A DNA stretch of 64,000 bases, taken from assembly GCF_009856445.1 (NCBI RefSeq), contig NZ_WMFA01000001.1, forward strand, positions 806,001-870,000, read 5' to 3'. Shown one piece after another: positions 24,075 through 33,772 of this stretch; the stretch's first letter is position 1; each line of letters starts with the position of its first letter. Made by a program: the position numbers and the translations under genes. This DNA comes from Halobacillus litoralis (GTDB lineage: Bacteria > Bacillota > Bacilli > Bacillales > Halobacillaceae). A model generated the notes under the pieces. It had not been told where the DNA came from. It was given only the letters and a program-made list of their open reading frames with translations, and did not search any database.

Positions 24075-25308
24075 CGTTCTCATAAATCAGCAAATCCAGG
24101 TAGAGCATTGTCTTCTGGTTCATATCTTTGAAGTCGACGTTGCCGATCTCTTTAATCCGCTTCAGTCGATAATTCAATGTATTGGTATGAATGTGCATAT
24201 GAGCGGCTGCCTGGTGGACGTTACTGTTTTTCTCAAGAAAAACCTTCAATGTTTCAAGCAGCATAGAGTTGTTCCGTTCATCGTAAGCTTTGATCTTGGT
24301 CAAGGCAGCGTTTTTGTAGTTTTCCCGTTTTTGTAGGACCGACAGTTCATTAAGGAATTGATAGACCCCAAGATCCTGGTAGTTGTCGACGTTCTCAAGC
24401 CCTGCGGAATACTGTTCTTTTAATTCAAGGACTTTTAAGGCCTGCTTATAACTGTCGCTGATTAATGTCGGGGAGTCATAGATTAGACCGAAAGCCCCTT
24501 TTAAATCCTCAAAATCAAGACGTTCCTTCATCTTTTGTGTGAATTCACGAATGAACGCCTGATTCATTTCATTCGCATCTTCCTTATTATCTGTACGGAC
24601 AAGAAGAATGAGCTGCTGGTCATCGAAAATCCGGTTTACAATCCGGGTTTGATGAAGGGTTTCGGTTAAGTAATAGGCGTGGCGTTCCACGGCCTGACTC
24701 ATTTCTTCGGTGAATTCGAACACAGCTACACAAAGCTGCCCCTGCAGATTCATATGAAACTTCTTCGCCAGTCGTTTGATTTCCGCCTGATTTTGTAGAG
24801 AGCCTGTCAGCAGCTGCCAGAAAAACTCTTTCCGGTTTTCTTCGGTCTTTTTCTTTTTCGCCTGTTGTCTCAATAAATGATGGCTGACCCACTGGGCGGC
24901 TTCTTTCATCTCATCCAAATGCTCAGCAGTTACGGATAGATCGTTCGTCTGAGCCCAGATAAAACCGAGGATTTCGTTGTTCTTGCGGACAGAGACAGCT
25001 AACCTGTGACCGAGTCCAATGGAATCAATCGTTTTGACAATGAGCGGCTGATCGCTTTCGAAAAGCTTGGCCATGATGCCTTGTTTCCATAACCCGTTGA
25101 TGACATGTTCGGGCACTTTCCGTCTCATGATGGTTGCCGTTCTTGCTTCATCCACGTTTTTCTCATGTTTGCTGTAAGAGACGATACGGTGGTTGGCATC
25201 CTCAATGGTCACCGGACATCCTAAGGTTTCCGCGATGCTGTCAGCAAGCCCCTCGGGGGAATCGATGTAATCTTTATATGAATAGTTCATGTGTGATGAA
25301 TGGTTCAT
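24058..25308 (-). CDS. adeR: PucR-family regulator, AdeR-like activator of ald
   Basis: 416 residues. The N-terminal half has a GAF-like sensory region (SIAETLGCPVTIEDANHRIVSYSKHE, then GHRLAVSVRKNNEILGFIWAQ). The C-terminus carries the PucR helix-turn-helix (NVHQAAAHMHIHTNTLNYRLKRIKEI). It is the same length as B. subtilis AdeR, which activates ald, and is directly upstream of ald. It is distinct from the CdaR-type regulator at 19735-20781, which has a different N-terminal domain. Confidence 0.88.
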   Translation of the reverse strand: MNHSSHMNYSYKDYIDSPEGLADSIAETLGCPVTIEDANHRIVSYSKHEKNVDEARTATIMRRKVPEHVINGLWKQGIMAKLFESDQPLIVKTIDSIGLGHRLAVSVRKNNEILGFIWAQTNDLSVTAEHLDEMKEAAQWVSHHLLRQQAKKKKTEENRKEFFWQLLTGSLQNQAEIKRLAKKFHMNLQGQLCVAVFEFTEEMSQAVERHAYYLTETLHQTRIVNRIFDDQQLILLVRTDNKEDANEMNQAFIREFTQKMKERLDFEDLKGAFGLIYDSPTLISDSYKQALKVLELKEQYSAGLENVDNYQDLGVYQFLNELSVLQKRENYKNAALTKIKAYDERNNSMLLETLKVFLEKNSNVHQAAAHMHIHTNTLNYRLKRIKEIGNVDFKDMNQKTMLYLDLLIYENEQEDL

Positions 25309-25542
25309 AGCGGTACTCCTTATGGTGTGAATACCTTTATATTATCATTGATTCTCTTAGAGAAACATCCATTTTCCTATTGAAGTATTTGTTAAATTGA
25401 ACGAATATAGATGAGGGGATTTGTGGATTTTGCCCAATCATGGAAAGCGCATTCATGATAAACTGGGCCTATCCCTTTGGTGTGTAAGCGTTTTATCATG
25501 CCGGGAAGGAACGAGACATCTTAGATTAAAGGAGGATTTTCC

Positions 25543-26619
25543 GTGAAAAAAGTACTTAAAATTGCAAGCGCTTTTATAGGGATCATCGTTGGTGCGGGCT
25601 TTGCCTCCGGCCAGGAGATTCTTCAATACTTTACGAGTTTCGGCTATTTAGGAACGATCGGAACCATCATATCGACCGCATTGTTCGCCTATATGGGGAT
25701 GATGCTTGTGAAGCTTGGAACGAGAACGCAGGCGACTTCACATAAGGGAGCGGTCTATAAAGTCAGTGGAAACAAATGGCTTGGACTGATTGTGGATTAT
25801 GTCATTATTCTGACGTTGTTTGGTGTTGGTGTCGTGATGATTGCTGGAGCTGGTTCGATTCCAAGTCAGCAATTCGGTCTGCCTCCGGTCCTCGGAGTCA
25901 TTCTCATGAGTGTGATCGTGGTGGCGACAATAATGATGAATGTGGACAAAGTCGTCAATGTCATTGGCAGTATTACACCGTTTTTAATCATTACTGTTTT
26001 AATTATATCCGGCTACAGCTTGTTTACGATGGACCAGCCCTTCAGTGATTTGAACGCTGTTGCCGTTGATCAGCCATCCGCTTTATCCAACTGGTTCCTT
26101 TCCGCCATCAATTACGTTTCCTTTAACGTGGCGGTAGGGGCGTCGATGTCCTTGCTGATGGGAGGAAATGAGAAAGATGAACGGACGTCCGCACTCGGCG
26201 GGCTCCTTGGAGGATTAGGGCTCGGAATTATGATCGTCATCAGCCATCTGGCCATTTTCTCAAAAGTCGATACTGTTGCTTCGTATGACATGCCGCTTCT
26301 TGCGCTTGTCGATGGTCTGTCTCCGGTATTAGGAACGTTTTATTCGATTGTTTTGTTCGGTATGGTCTTCAATACAGCCGTCAGCATGTTCTTCTCCTTT
26401 GCTGCCCGTTACACGAAAGTTGGGACAAGCCAGCATAAGAAATTCGTTCTCATTACAGGAGTCGTCGCTTTCGGGCTCAGCTTCGTAGGATTTACAGAAC
26501 TTGTCGCATTTTTCTACCCACTGATCGGCTATATGGGACTGTTCCTAATCCTTGCACTGGTCACAGCACCATTCCGACTGAAAAAAGAACACAAAAATGC
26601 AGAACGCCTGTCCGCATAA
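25543..26619 (+). CDS. YkvI family membrane protein (APC-superfamily-like)
   Basis: 358 residues, about ten membrane segments. The N-terminus (IASAFIGIIVGAGFASGQEILQYF) is the YkvI signature and resembles the first helix of amino-acid transporters with an unwound GxGxASG motif. No substrate is known. It is monocistronic, with AAAGGAGG upstream and an intrinsic terminator. The 230-base region upstream contains a weak cre-like GGAAAGCGCATTCA (25442-25455). Confidence 0.8.
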   Translation: MKKVLKIASAFIGIIVGAGFASGQEILQYFTSFGYLGTIGTIISTALFAYMGMMLVKLGTRTQATSHKGAVYKVSGNKWLGLIVDYVIILTLFGVGVVMIAGAGSIPSQQFGLPPVLGVILMSVIVVATIMMNVDKVVNVIGSITPFLIITVLIISGYSLFTMDQPFSDLNAVAVDQPSALSNWFLSAINYVSFNVAVGASMSLLMGGNEKDERTSALGGLLGGLGLGIMIVISHLAIFSKVDTVASYDMPLLALVDGLSPVLGTFYSIVLFGMVFNTAVSMFFSFAARYTKVGTSQHKKFVLITGVVAFGLSFVGFTELVAFFYPLIGYMGLFLILALVTAPFRLKKEHKNAERLSA

Positions 26620-26622
26620 ACC

Positions 26623-26652
26623 AAAAGACCACCTTTGAGAGGTGGTCTTTTT
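26623..26652 (+). terminator. Terminator of the ykvI-like gene
   Basis: AAAAGACCACCT (26623-26634) and AGGTGGTCTTTT (26640-26651) pair perfectly, followed by a T tract. Confidence 0.9.
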
Positions 26653-26690
26653 TCCATTATCTGTATGACCTGGTACAACAAATAATGGAA
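26652..26690. repeat. GACCTGGT palindromic repeat, copy 1
   Basis: TTCCATTAT and ATAATGGAA (26652-26660, 26682-26690) enclose TGTATGACCTGGTACA (26662-26677). The same 16 bases occur exactly at 52094-52109. The element sits just beyond a terminator. Confidence 0.55.
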
Positions 26691-26749
26691 GTGCACGGCG
26701 GTTATGCGTTATGGTTATATGAGAAGGTTTTCATAAGGGAGTGGATGAG

Positions 26750-28399
26750 ATGAGTAATCAGGAATGGTGGAAAAAGAGTGTCGTCTATCAAATTTATCCG
26801 AAGAGCTTTAATGATACAAATGGGGATGGAATAGGGGATATCCCTGGGATTATAGAGAAGTTGGATTACTTGAAGGAGCTTGGTGTGGACGTTCTTTGGC
26901 TGTCCCCCATTTATGATTCTCCACAAGCAGATAATGGCTATGATATTCGGAACTACCGGGAAGTGGATAGTCTTTTTGGAAAGATGGAAGACTTGGAACG
27001 ACTGTTGGAAGAGGTTCATAAGAGAGACTTGAAGCTGGTCATGGACCTCGTCGTTAATCACACTTCTGATGAACACCCATGGTTTGTGGAGTCTTCGAAA
27101 AGCAAGGACAATCCGTATCGTGATTATTACATATGGAAAGATGGCAAAGAAAACGGAGAGCCACCGACAAACTGGGGCTCTGTTTTCAGTGGCCCGGCTT
27201 GGACTTATGATGAAAGGACAGGTCAATATTACTTGCACATTTTTGCGAAGAAGCAGCCTGATTTAAACTGGGAAAACCCGAAGCTTCGAGAAGATGTGTA
27301 CGATATGATGAAGTTTTGGCTAGATAAGGGGATGGATGGGTTCCGGATGGATGTCATCAACTTTATCTCTAAAGATCCTGACTATCCAGATGGAGACAAT
27401 GGGGATGGCAGTCCTTATTTTATGAACGGCCCTCGTGTTCACGAATTTTTGCAGGAGATGAATCAGGAAGTTCTATCAAACTATGATGTGATGACCGTCG
27501 GGGAAATGCCAGGGGCTTCTCCGGAAGATGCCAAGCGATACACAGATCCAGAGAATGAAGAGTTGAACATGATTTTCACATTTGAGCACATGGATTTGGA
27601 TTCGAACGGGGATAAGTGGAACTGGACGAATCTGAACCTCGTAGACTTGAAGGAGAACTTTGAAAAATGGCAGACGGCGCTCCATGGTGTGGGTTGGAAC
27701 AGTTTATACTGGAACAATCATGACCAGCCGCGTATTGTTTCCCGGTTCGGTGATGATGGAGAGTACCGAGAGAAGTCGGCGAAAATGCTCGCGATCTGCC
27801 TGCACATGATGCAGGGGACGCCTTATATTTACCAGGGTGAAGAGCTGGGGATGACGAACGTCCACTTTGAAACGCTCGAAGAATACAAGGATATTGAACT
27901 ACTGAATATGTATAAAGAGAAAAAGGAACAAGGATGGTCTCATGAAGATCTTATGAAAGCCATCTACGTAAAAGGGCGTGACAATGCCCGTACGCCGATT
28001 CAGTGGAACGATAAGGAAAATGGCGGATTTACGGACGGAACCCCATGGATACAAGTGAATCCGAATTATAAAGAAATTAATGCGGAGCGCGCGTTGGAAG
28101 ATAGAAACTCTGTATTCTATTTCTATCAACAGTTGATCCGCTTGAGAAAAGAAATCAATATTATCACCGATGGTCGTTTTGAACTAGTGATGAGAGAAGA
28201 TCCAAATGTTTTTGCCTATAAGCGTGTAAGTGATGAAGGATGTCTTCTTATCGTCTGTAACTTTTCGGAAGAAGAAGTGGCGTTAGAAGAGGAAATTGTA
28301 AAAGAGATAGAAGGAAAGCCTGTCGTGATTACAAATGAAACAGAATCATCGAATCGCGGAAGATTAGCTCCTTATGAAGGAACAGTATATAAACTATAA
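26750..28399 (+). CDS. malL: Oligo-1,6-glucosidase, GH13_31
   Basis: 549 residues. GH13 motifs are DLVVNHTSDEH (region I), GFRMDVINFISK (region II, nucleophile Asp), TVGEMPG (region III, Glu) and NNHDQPR (region IV, Asp), with QPDLNW (region V) marking subfamily 31. Val after the nucleophile Asp is the residue linked to alpha-1,6 preference (isomaltose, panose), whereas maltases have Thr. No signal peptide; cytoplasmic. The ATG at 26750 is preferred over GTG 26741, which overlaps the AAGGGAG site. Followed by its own terminator. Confidence 0.92.
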   Translation: MSNQEWWKKSVVYQIYPKSFNDTNGDGIGDIPGIIEKLDYLKELGVDVLWLSPIYDSPQADNGYDIRNYREVDSLFGKMEDLERLLEEVHKRDLKLVMDLVVNHTSDEHPWFVESSKSKDNPYRDYYIWKDGKENGEPPTNWGSVFSGPAWTYDERTGQYYLHIFAKKQPDLNWENPKLREDVYDMMKFWLDKGMDGFRMDVINFISKDPDYPDGDNGDGSPYFMNGPRVHEFLQEMNQEVLSNYDVMTVGEMPGASPEDAKRYTDPENEELNMIFTFEHMDLDSNGDKWNWTNLNLVDLKENFEKWQTALHGVGWNSLYWNNHDQPRIVSRFGDDGEYREKSAKMLAICLHMMQGTPYIYQGEELGMTNVHFETLEEYKDIELLNMYKEKKEQGWSHEDLMKAIYVKGRDNARTPIQWNDKENGGFTDGTPWIQVNPNYKEINAERALEDRNSVFYFYQQLIRLRKEINIITDGRFELVMREDPNVFAYKRVSDEGCLLIVCNFSEEEVALEEEIVKEIEGKPVVITNETESSNRGRLAPYEGTVYKL

Positions 28400-28418
28400 T
28401 GGAAATAATAACCACACC

Positions 28419-28449
28419 AGGTCATCCAGATATTGGATGACCTTTTTTA
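28419..28449 (+). terminator. Terminator of malL, member of the GACCTGGT palindrome family
   Basis: AGGTCATCCA (28419-28428) and TGGATGACCT (28434-28443) pair perfectly and are followed by six T. The CCAGGTCATCCA sequence recurs in the palindrome at 62623-62657. Confidence 0.88.
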
Positions 28450-28507
28450 GAATGCTTGACTATTAGAAAGCTTTTTGAAATATAATTACAATATTTTAAA
28501 ACATATG

Positions 28508-28536
28508 TTGACATAAAAATTCATAAATTTTATAAT
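28508..28536 (+). promoter_or_regulatory. Sigma-A promoter of the muramic acid operon with spacer palindrome
   Basis: TTGACA (28508-28513) and TATAAT (28531-28536) are 17 bases apart, a consensus promoter. The spacer carries an AT-rich near-palindrome (28513-28533, ATAAAA...TTTTAT) that could be the operator of the MurR-like regulator encoded downstream. Confidence 0.8.
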
Positions 28537-28564
28537 AGAGCCAACAAAGATTTGGAGGATGTCC

Positions 28565-29509
28565 ATGAACTATGTGATTGGAATAGATGGAGGCGGGACG
28601 AAAACGACGTGCCTGTTCCTTGAAGCAAATCAATGTACATACCCGGAACAACCAAAAGTCATCCAGGGGCCAGGGACCAACCCTCATCAGATTGGTTTTG
28701 AGGAAGCGGGTCACCGCTTAACGGCTCTTATCAAAAAAGGATTACAAACATTCAACGTAGATTCTGCACAGATCATAGGCATTGGCTTCGGACTGGCTGG
28801 TATTGGAAGACCAGAGGACGAAGAGCAAATGAGGGGGATTGTGCGGAATATTTTTTGGAATCTATCATTATCTGAAAATTTAAACTCATTTATTGGATCT
28901 GATAGCTTAGCCGCTTTGAAAGGGGCACTTTCCCTGACAGACAAGTCTGGGATTCTCGTCATCTCAGGGACGGGGTCGAATGCTATTGGAGTAAACCTTG
29001 AAGGGGAAATTCATAAATGTGGCGGTTGGGGCCATTTAATTGGTGATGAAGGAAGTGGATATTATCTATCTTTGAAAGCGTTATCATCAGTGGCGAAAGC
29101 AGCCGATGGACGTGGAGAGGAAACGCTCCTCACTCCTTTTATCTTAGAGAAATTAAATCTACATAAGCCTGAAGATCTTGTCCGTCACATCTATGGCAGG
29201 ACTCATGAGAAACAAGAAATAGCGAAGCTTGCGACATGCGTGATCGAAGCGTCGGAACGACAGGATGAAGTCGCAGTGAAAATATTGAAAGAAGCTGCAG
29301 ATCAGCTCGTTTCACACGTGGAAAGTATCGCTTGTCACGGCTTTGGAAAAGATGCAGTGATTACAGCGGCAGGGTCTATTTTCAAGCATTCTAAAATTCT
29401 GAAACAGCATTTCATCCAAGAAATCGAAACGAAAGAGTTAGGCGTATATAAAGAGCCCTATGCTCCACCTGAGTTTGGAGCAGCTCTGTTAGCAATTCCG
29501 GATAATTAA
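28565..29509 (+). CDS. murK: BadF/BadG-type amino-sugar kinase, MurK-like (MurNAc/GlcNAc kinase)
   Basis: 314 residues of the ASKHA kinase fold. The phosphate-1 motif is VIGIDGGGTKTTCLF, the phosphate-2 motif is LVISGTGSNAIGV, and the central GGWGHLIGDEGSGYYLSLKAL is typical of the N-acetylglucosamine kinase family that includes clostridial MurK. It should phosphorylate MurNAc, and perhaps GlcNAc, at O6 using ATP. ATG 28565 is chosen because GGAGG ends six bases before it; ATG 28559 abuts the site. It is the first gene after the consensus promoter, with murQ 18 bases downstream. Confidence 0.85.
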   Translation: MNYVIGIDGGGTKTTCLFLEANQCTYPEQPKVIQGPGTNPHQIGFEEAGHRLTALIKKGLQTFNVDSAQIIGIGFGLAGIGRPEDEEQMRGIVRNIFWNLSLSENLNSFIGSDSLAALKGALSLTDKSGILVISGTGSNAIGVNLEGEIHKCGGWGHLIGDEGSGYYLSLKALSSVAKAADGRGEETLLTPFILEKLNLHKPEDLVRHIYGRTHEKQEIAKLATCVIEASERQDEVAVKILKEAADQLVSHVESIACHGFGKDAVITAAGSIFKHSKILKQHFIQEIETKELGVYKEPYAPPEFGAALLAIPDN

Positions 29510-29527
29510 TAAAAGGTGGTGCCAAAA

Positions 29528-30430
29528 GTGACGAATTCCTTGACGTTCCTAACAACAGAGAAACGAAATGAACGAACGAAAAACATGGATGAAATGACGA
29601 CTGCTGAAATACTGAAAGTCATGAATGAAGAGGATCACAAAGTCGCAGAAGCCGTCAAACAGGTTTTGCCGGCGATTACGAAAGCTGTCGATCATATTTC
29701 CACTTCTTTGAAAAAGGGTGGCCGACTTTTTTATGTAGGAGCAGGGACAAGCGGAAGGCTCGGCATTCTGGATGCGTCCGAATGTCCACCGACCTTCCTT
29801 GTGGATCCCGACCTTGTTCAAGCGGTCATGGCTGGGGGCGGCAACGCCTTTACAAAGGCGAAAGAGAATTCGGAAGATGATGCCGCTCAAGGGGAAGCCG
29901 ATCTGAAAGCAAAAACACTCACTTCAAACGATGTCGTGGTCGGAATTACGGCCAGTGGCCGGACGCCTTACCCGATTGGTGCGCTCAAACATGCAGGTTC
30001 CATTGGTGCTTATACGATTTCTCTATCCTGCAACAATCATTCCGAAATCAGTGATTATGCCGAGTGCCCGATCGAGGTGGTTGTCGGGCCGGAAGTTTTG
30101 ACAGGTTCGACGCGCTTGAAAGCAGCGACCGCCCACAAAATGGTGTTGAACATGATGAGTACGACTGTCATGGTCAAACTCGGGAAGGTTTATGAGAATT
30201 TGATGGTGGACGTCCATGCAAGCAATCACAAGCTGCGGGAACGCGCGAAGAGCATTTTGATGGAGTGTACCTCAGCGACTTACGAGGAAGCTGAGGAAAC
30301 GTTGGAAAAAGCAAAGCTGCAAGTGAAGCCGGCGATTGTCATGCTGAAGCGAAATGTTTCTTATGAACAAGCAGTGAAAATGCTTCAGGAGAATGAGGGG
30401 AATTTACGCAAGGCCATGAATGAATCTTAA
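29528..30430 (+). CDS. murQ: N-acetylmuramic acid 6-phosphate etherase
   Basis: 300 residues from the GTG at 29528, which has AAAGGTGG eight bases upstream; the earlier GTGs at 29516 and 29519 overlap that site. The SIS-domain core is YVGAGTSGRLGILDASECPPTF (start), GGNAFTKAKENSEDD, GITASGRTPYPIGAL and EVLTGSTRLKAATAHKMVLNM, all hallmark MurQ segments. It cleaves the lactyl ether of MurNAc-6-phosphate, giving GlcNAc-6-phosphate and D-lactate. Flanked by the MurK-like kinase and an ABC importer. Confidence 0.96.
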   Translation: MTNSLTFLTTEKRNERTKNMDEMTTAEILKVMNEEDHKVAEAVKQVLPAITKAVDHISTSLKKGGRLFYVGAGTSGRLGILDASECPPTFLVDPDLVQAVMAGGGNAFTKAKENSEDDAAQGEADLKAKTLTSNDVVVGITASGRTPYPIGALKHAGSIGAYTISLSCNNHSEISDYAECPIEVVVGPEVLTGSTRLKAATAHKMVLNMMSTTVMVKLGKVYENLMVDVHASNHKLRERAKSILMECTSATYEEAEETLEKAKLQVKPAIVMLKRNVSYEQAVKMLQENEGNLRKAMNES

Positions 30431-30433
30431 TGA

Positions 30434-30461
30434 TTTGAAGACCATCTTGCATGGTTTCAAA
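30434..30461 (+). terminator. Intercistronic hairpin before the muramic-acid binding protein
   Basis: TTTGAAGACCAT (30434-30445) pairs with ATGGTTTCAAA (30451-30461) with one bulged base; a short T stretch follows after AAA. A partial terminator or mRNA processing/stability element between murQ and the lipoprotein gene. Confidence 0.45.
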
Positions 30462-30490
30462 TAAATTTTTCAATCAAAAAGGGGGAGCTT

Positions 30491-31873
30491 ATGTTGAGCA
30501 TGTGGCGGAAAACATCTGCTTGGTTGATGATGGCGGTTTTGTTCGCTTTCTTGTTGTTGGTTGGTTGTGCACCAGGAGCGGGGACGGAAGAAACAGACAG
30601 CGAGGGCACAGAAGAAGAGTCTAGTTCTGAAGGGTCTTCAGAGTCTGGTGAATCCGGTGAAGTTTCGGGAGAGCTTGAAATTCAGTACTTTGTCGGTGGT
30701 TATGGTGATTCCTGGTGGAAAGAAGTCATTGCTGATTTCCAGGAAGAATATCCGGATGTCTCAATCACTGAACACGCGGGGCCTAATATTAATGAAGAAA
30801 TGCGTTCACGCTGGGTATCCGATGATCCACCTGATGTCGTTTACATTGATGGTGCAGGTTCCAGTGAAACCCAGATGGTTGAAGATGGTCAGCTTATGAA
30901 CTTGTCGGAATGGTTAAGCGGCGTTGAGCTTGAGGATGGCTCCGCTTTAGGTGAAAGTTTCATTGTTGATCCTGCTAAGTACGATGGAGAAATTTACAGC
31001 TTACCACTTGTCTTCGATACATGGGGCACATGGTATGACAATGCCTGGTTCGAAGAAAACAATTGGGATGTACCGAAAGACTTCCCTAGTTTCATGGATA
31101 CGATGAGTCAGATTAAGGAAGATGAAGGCATTGAACCTTTCGTTACGACAGGACAATATCCATATTACTTCCTTCGCGGAATGCTTTACCCTGCCTTTGG
31201 TGCAGCCGGTGGAGACGAGTTACTTAATGATGTGATTACAGGTGCAGAGGGTGCCTGGACGAGTGAACCTGTCCTTAATGTCATGAAAAAAGTGGAACAG
31301 ATGCAGCAAGAAGGTATGATTGATTCCGGTTTTGGTGCGTTGAATCATACGCAGTCCCAAATGAACTTCCTGCTTCATGACAATGCGTTCATTCCAGTTG
31401 GTTTCTGGCTGCCGAATGAAATGGCGAATGATACGCCGGAAGACTTCGAATATGGATTCATTCCTTCTCCTATGCAGGATGAAGGCGAACCTGCGGCGAT
31501 TGTTCCAGACCTTCGTCCATTAGCGATTGCTGAAAAAGCAGAAAACCCGGAAGCAGCGAAAGCTTTTGTGGAGTTCGTGTTCACAAAAGAATATGCGAAG
31601 AGTTTTTCTGAACATACGGGAGCCATCATGAACTTGCAAGGGGTGGATCTTGCTTCAAGTGAGGAAGTGCCTTCTTTCTTGATTGATGCCAACGAGATGA
31701 TCAATGACCCTGAACAGGTCCAGATCTATCAAAAGCCTCACCCGATGAGTTCAGAGCTTGAGACGCCGATCAGCAACTCGCTCGTTTCTCTGATGCTCGG
31801 TAACATTACAGCCGAAGAGTTCGTCGAGGAAGCTGAACAAGCGGCAGCGGAATACCGCAGCAGTTTGGAGTAA
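30491..31873 (+). CDS. Sugar-binding lipoprotein, predicted MurNAc (or muropeptide sugar) receptor
   Basis: 460 residues. Signal peptide with lipobox LLLVGC (Cys near residue 27), then a long Glu/Ser/Gly linker to about residue 57, common in halophile lipoproteins. The rest is a family-1 sugar-binding protein (LEIQYFVGGYGDSWWKEVIADFQEEYPDVSI start region). The start is uncertain: ATG 30491 is only three bases from GGGGGAG, and TTG 30494 or ATG 30500 are alternatives. Its place between murQ and two permeases suggests import of MurNAc or GlcNAc-MurNAc, replacing the MurP phosphotransferase of B. subtilis. Confidence 0.85.
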   Translation: MLSMWRKTSAWLMMAVLFAFLLLVGCAPGAGTEETDSEGTEEESSSEGSSESGESGEVSGELEIQYFVGGYGDSWWKEVIADFQEEYPDVSITEHAGPNINEEMRSRWVSDDPPDVVYIDGAGSSETQMVEDGQLMNLSEWLSGVELEDGSALGESFIVDPAKYDGEIYSLPLVFDTWGTWYDNAWFEENNWDVPKDFPSFMDTMSQIKEDEGIEPFVTTGQYPYYFLRGMLYPAFGAAGGDELLNDVITGAEGAWTSEPVLNVMKKVEQMQQEGMIDSGFGALNHTQSQMNFLLHDNAFIPVGFWLPNEMANDTPEDFEYGFIPSPMQDEGEPAAIVPDLRPLAIAEKAENPEAAKAFVEFVFTKEYAKSFSEHTGAIMNLQGVDLASSEEVPSFLIDANEMINDPEQVQIYQKPHPMSSELETPISNSLVSLMLGNITAEEFVEEAEQAAAEYRSSLE

Positions 31874-32017
31874 AGGACAAGTGGAATGTGGAGGCGGACG
31901 TCTTCACATTCCATTTTTCTTAAAGGCATAAGCCAATCAACCGCGGGAAAACCATCCTGCTGTTGCTTGACTTATGCTTGTCAAACATATTCAAACTAGA
32001 AAAAGAGGTGGTTGTAA

Positions 32018-32911
32018 ATGGTCCAGTCCAAACGACAGCGGAACTTGTTCCTTGCCTTTTGTCTTGTTCCGACATTCATTTTGTTTGCCGTGTTCACGTT
32101 GTACCCCTTGTTCAATGGTCTTTATTATTCCTTTTTCAAATGGTCAGGGGCATCTTCACTCGCCGAGTTCGTAGGTTTTGATAATTACCGCCGGTTATTC
32201 AGCGATGATATTATCCCGAGAACCATCTGGCACGATTACTTTCTTGTCATTACAAAAGTGTTCGGCATCATGATTCTGTCGACCTTTTTTGCGGTAGCCT
32301 TAACGCAAATGAAAATCAAAGAAGCTCCCTTTTACCGGATTGTCTTCTTCTTTCCGAATATCATGTCCGTCGTCGTCATCGGGATTTTGTGGATGTTCAT
32401 CTATAATCCAAGTCTCGGGCTTGTGAACTCAGGTCTTGAACTGATTGGTCTTGAAAGCTGGACGCAGCCGTGGCTTGGGAGTGAAGACTGGGCTTTACCA
32501 AGCTTAGTGCTTCCCTCGGTATGGGCAGGGATCGGATTGTTTATGCTCATGCTGATGGGCGGGATTTCGAACATTTCGAAGAGTTATTATGAAGCAGCTG
32601 AAATCGACGGGGCCACCGAGTGGCAGCAGTTTTGGAAGGTGACCTTACCGCTGATCTGGCCGCAAATCAAGATATCTATTTTGTACATTATTATTACGAC
32701 GTTGAATGGGTCCTTCATTATCGTCCAGGTCATGACCAAAGGTGGACCGAATAATTCCACACACGTGATGGGTTCCTACTTATATGAACAGGCCTTCGTT
32801 AAATACAACTTCGGATACGGGGCAACGATTGGGGTTATGATTTTAATTCTGTCTCTCGTGACCGTACTGATTATGCAATTCCTGATGAGAAGAGAGAAAG
32901 TGGAGTATTAA
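32018..32911 (+). CDS. Sugar ABC permease (MalF/UgpA type) of the muramic acid operon
   Basis: 297 residues, six membrane segments, with the EAA loop YYEAAEIDGATEWQQFWKVTLPLIW near residues 189-213. Partner of the next permease. AAAGAGGTGG lies upstream of the ATG. There is a 144-base gap after the binding-protein gene containing a TGGAATGTGGAGG...CACATTCCA hairpin (31880-31916) that may trim lipoprotein mRNA. No ATPase gene is present in the operon, so a shared MsmX-type ATPase is likely. Confidence 0.88.
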   Translation: MVQSKRQRNLFLAFCLVPTFILFAVFTLYPLFNGLYYSFFKWSGASSLAEFVGFDNYRRLFSDDIIPRTIWHDYFLVITKVFGIMILSTFFAVALTQMKIKEAPFYRIVFFFPNIMSVVVIGILWMFIYNPSLGLVNSGLELIGLESWTQPWLGSEDWALPSLVLPSVWAGIGLFMLMLMGGISNISKSYYEAAEIDGATEWQQFWKVTLPLIWPQIKISILYIIITTLNGSFIIVQVMTKGGPNNSTHVMGSYLYEQAFVKYNFGYGATIGVMILILSLVTVLIMQFLMRREKVEY

Positions 32912-32930
32912 AAGACAGGAGGGGAATAGA

Positions 32931-33767
32931 GTGCAAAAAGGGAGTATTTTTTCAAGAACGATCGTACGTATCCCACTGATCATCTGGTCTCTGGCCGTCT
33001 TATATCCAATTTTCTGGATGGTGCTTGGGGCATTCAAGTCCAATGCGGAAATCTACGCCAATCCATGGGGGCTGCCGGAATCCTTTAGTTTCAGTAACTT
33101 CGTCGATGCGTGGAGCAACTACAACATCGATGCAAGTGTATTCAACAGTTTTATCGTCACCGGTCTTGGCGCGACACTGACGCTTGCGATGGCGATTCCG
33201 ACGTCTTATGCGTTAGAGCGGATGCGTTTCCGCGGAAACCGTCTGTTGTTCACGCTTTATATTTCCGCGATGATGATTCCGATGGTCCTTGGCTGGATTC
33301 CGTTGTTTTTCCTATTGATGCAATTGAATCTCCTGGATAACATCTTCGGACTCAGTATCGTGTATGCGGTCAGCCAGTTACCGTTCAGCATTTTCGTTTT
33401 GACGAGTTTCATGGCAACGATTCCAAAATCATTGGAAGAAGCGGCAGCGATTGATGGGATGTCGCCGTATGGCATCCTGTGGAAAATCATTACGCCACTT
33501 TCGACAACTGGGATTATTACCGTTACGATTATGAATATGATCCAGTTTTGGAATGAGTATTTTATGGCGCTCATCTTCCTGCAAACAGAGGAAAACTATA
33601 CGCTTGCTCTCGCAATTGATTATATTAGTAATGAAACACAGTACACGAATGCATGGGGGACGCTGTTTGCGAGCCTTGTCATTGCGATCGTTCCTGTCAT
33701 CGTGTTGTATGCGATTTTCCAACGCCGTATCGTTAAAGGAATGACTGAAGGAGCCATTAAAGGATAA
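32931..33767 (+). CDS. Sugar ABC permease (MalG type) of the muramic acid operon
   Basis: 278 residues from GTG 32931, which follows ACAGGAGGGG. Six membrane segments, with the EAA-loop equivalent LEEAAAIDGMSPYGILWKIITPL near residues 167-189 and the usual C-terminus GMTEGAIKG. It completes the importer with the upstream permease and ends five bases before the regulator gene. Confidence 0.88.
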   Translation: MQKGSIFSRTIVRIPLIIWSLAVLYPIFWMVLGAFKSNAEIYANPWGLPESFSFSNFVDAWSNYNIDASVFNSFIVTGLGATLTLAMAIPTSYALERMRFRGNRLLFTLYISAMMIPMVLGWIPLFFLLMQLNLLDNIFGLSIVYAVSQLPFSIFVLTSFMATIPKSLEEAAAIDGMSPYGILWKIITPLSTTGIITVTIMNMIQFWNEYFMALIFLQTEENYTLALAIDYISNETQYTNAWGTLFASLVIAIVPVIVLYAIFQRRIVKGMTEGAIKG

Positions 33768-33772
33768 GTGTG

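Noticed and set aside
25442-25500. cre sites upstream of the ykvI-like gene
   Set aside because: GGAAAGCGCATTCA and TGTAAGCGTTTTAT each deviate at two or more conserved bases and no promoter could be fixed nearby.
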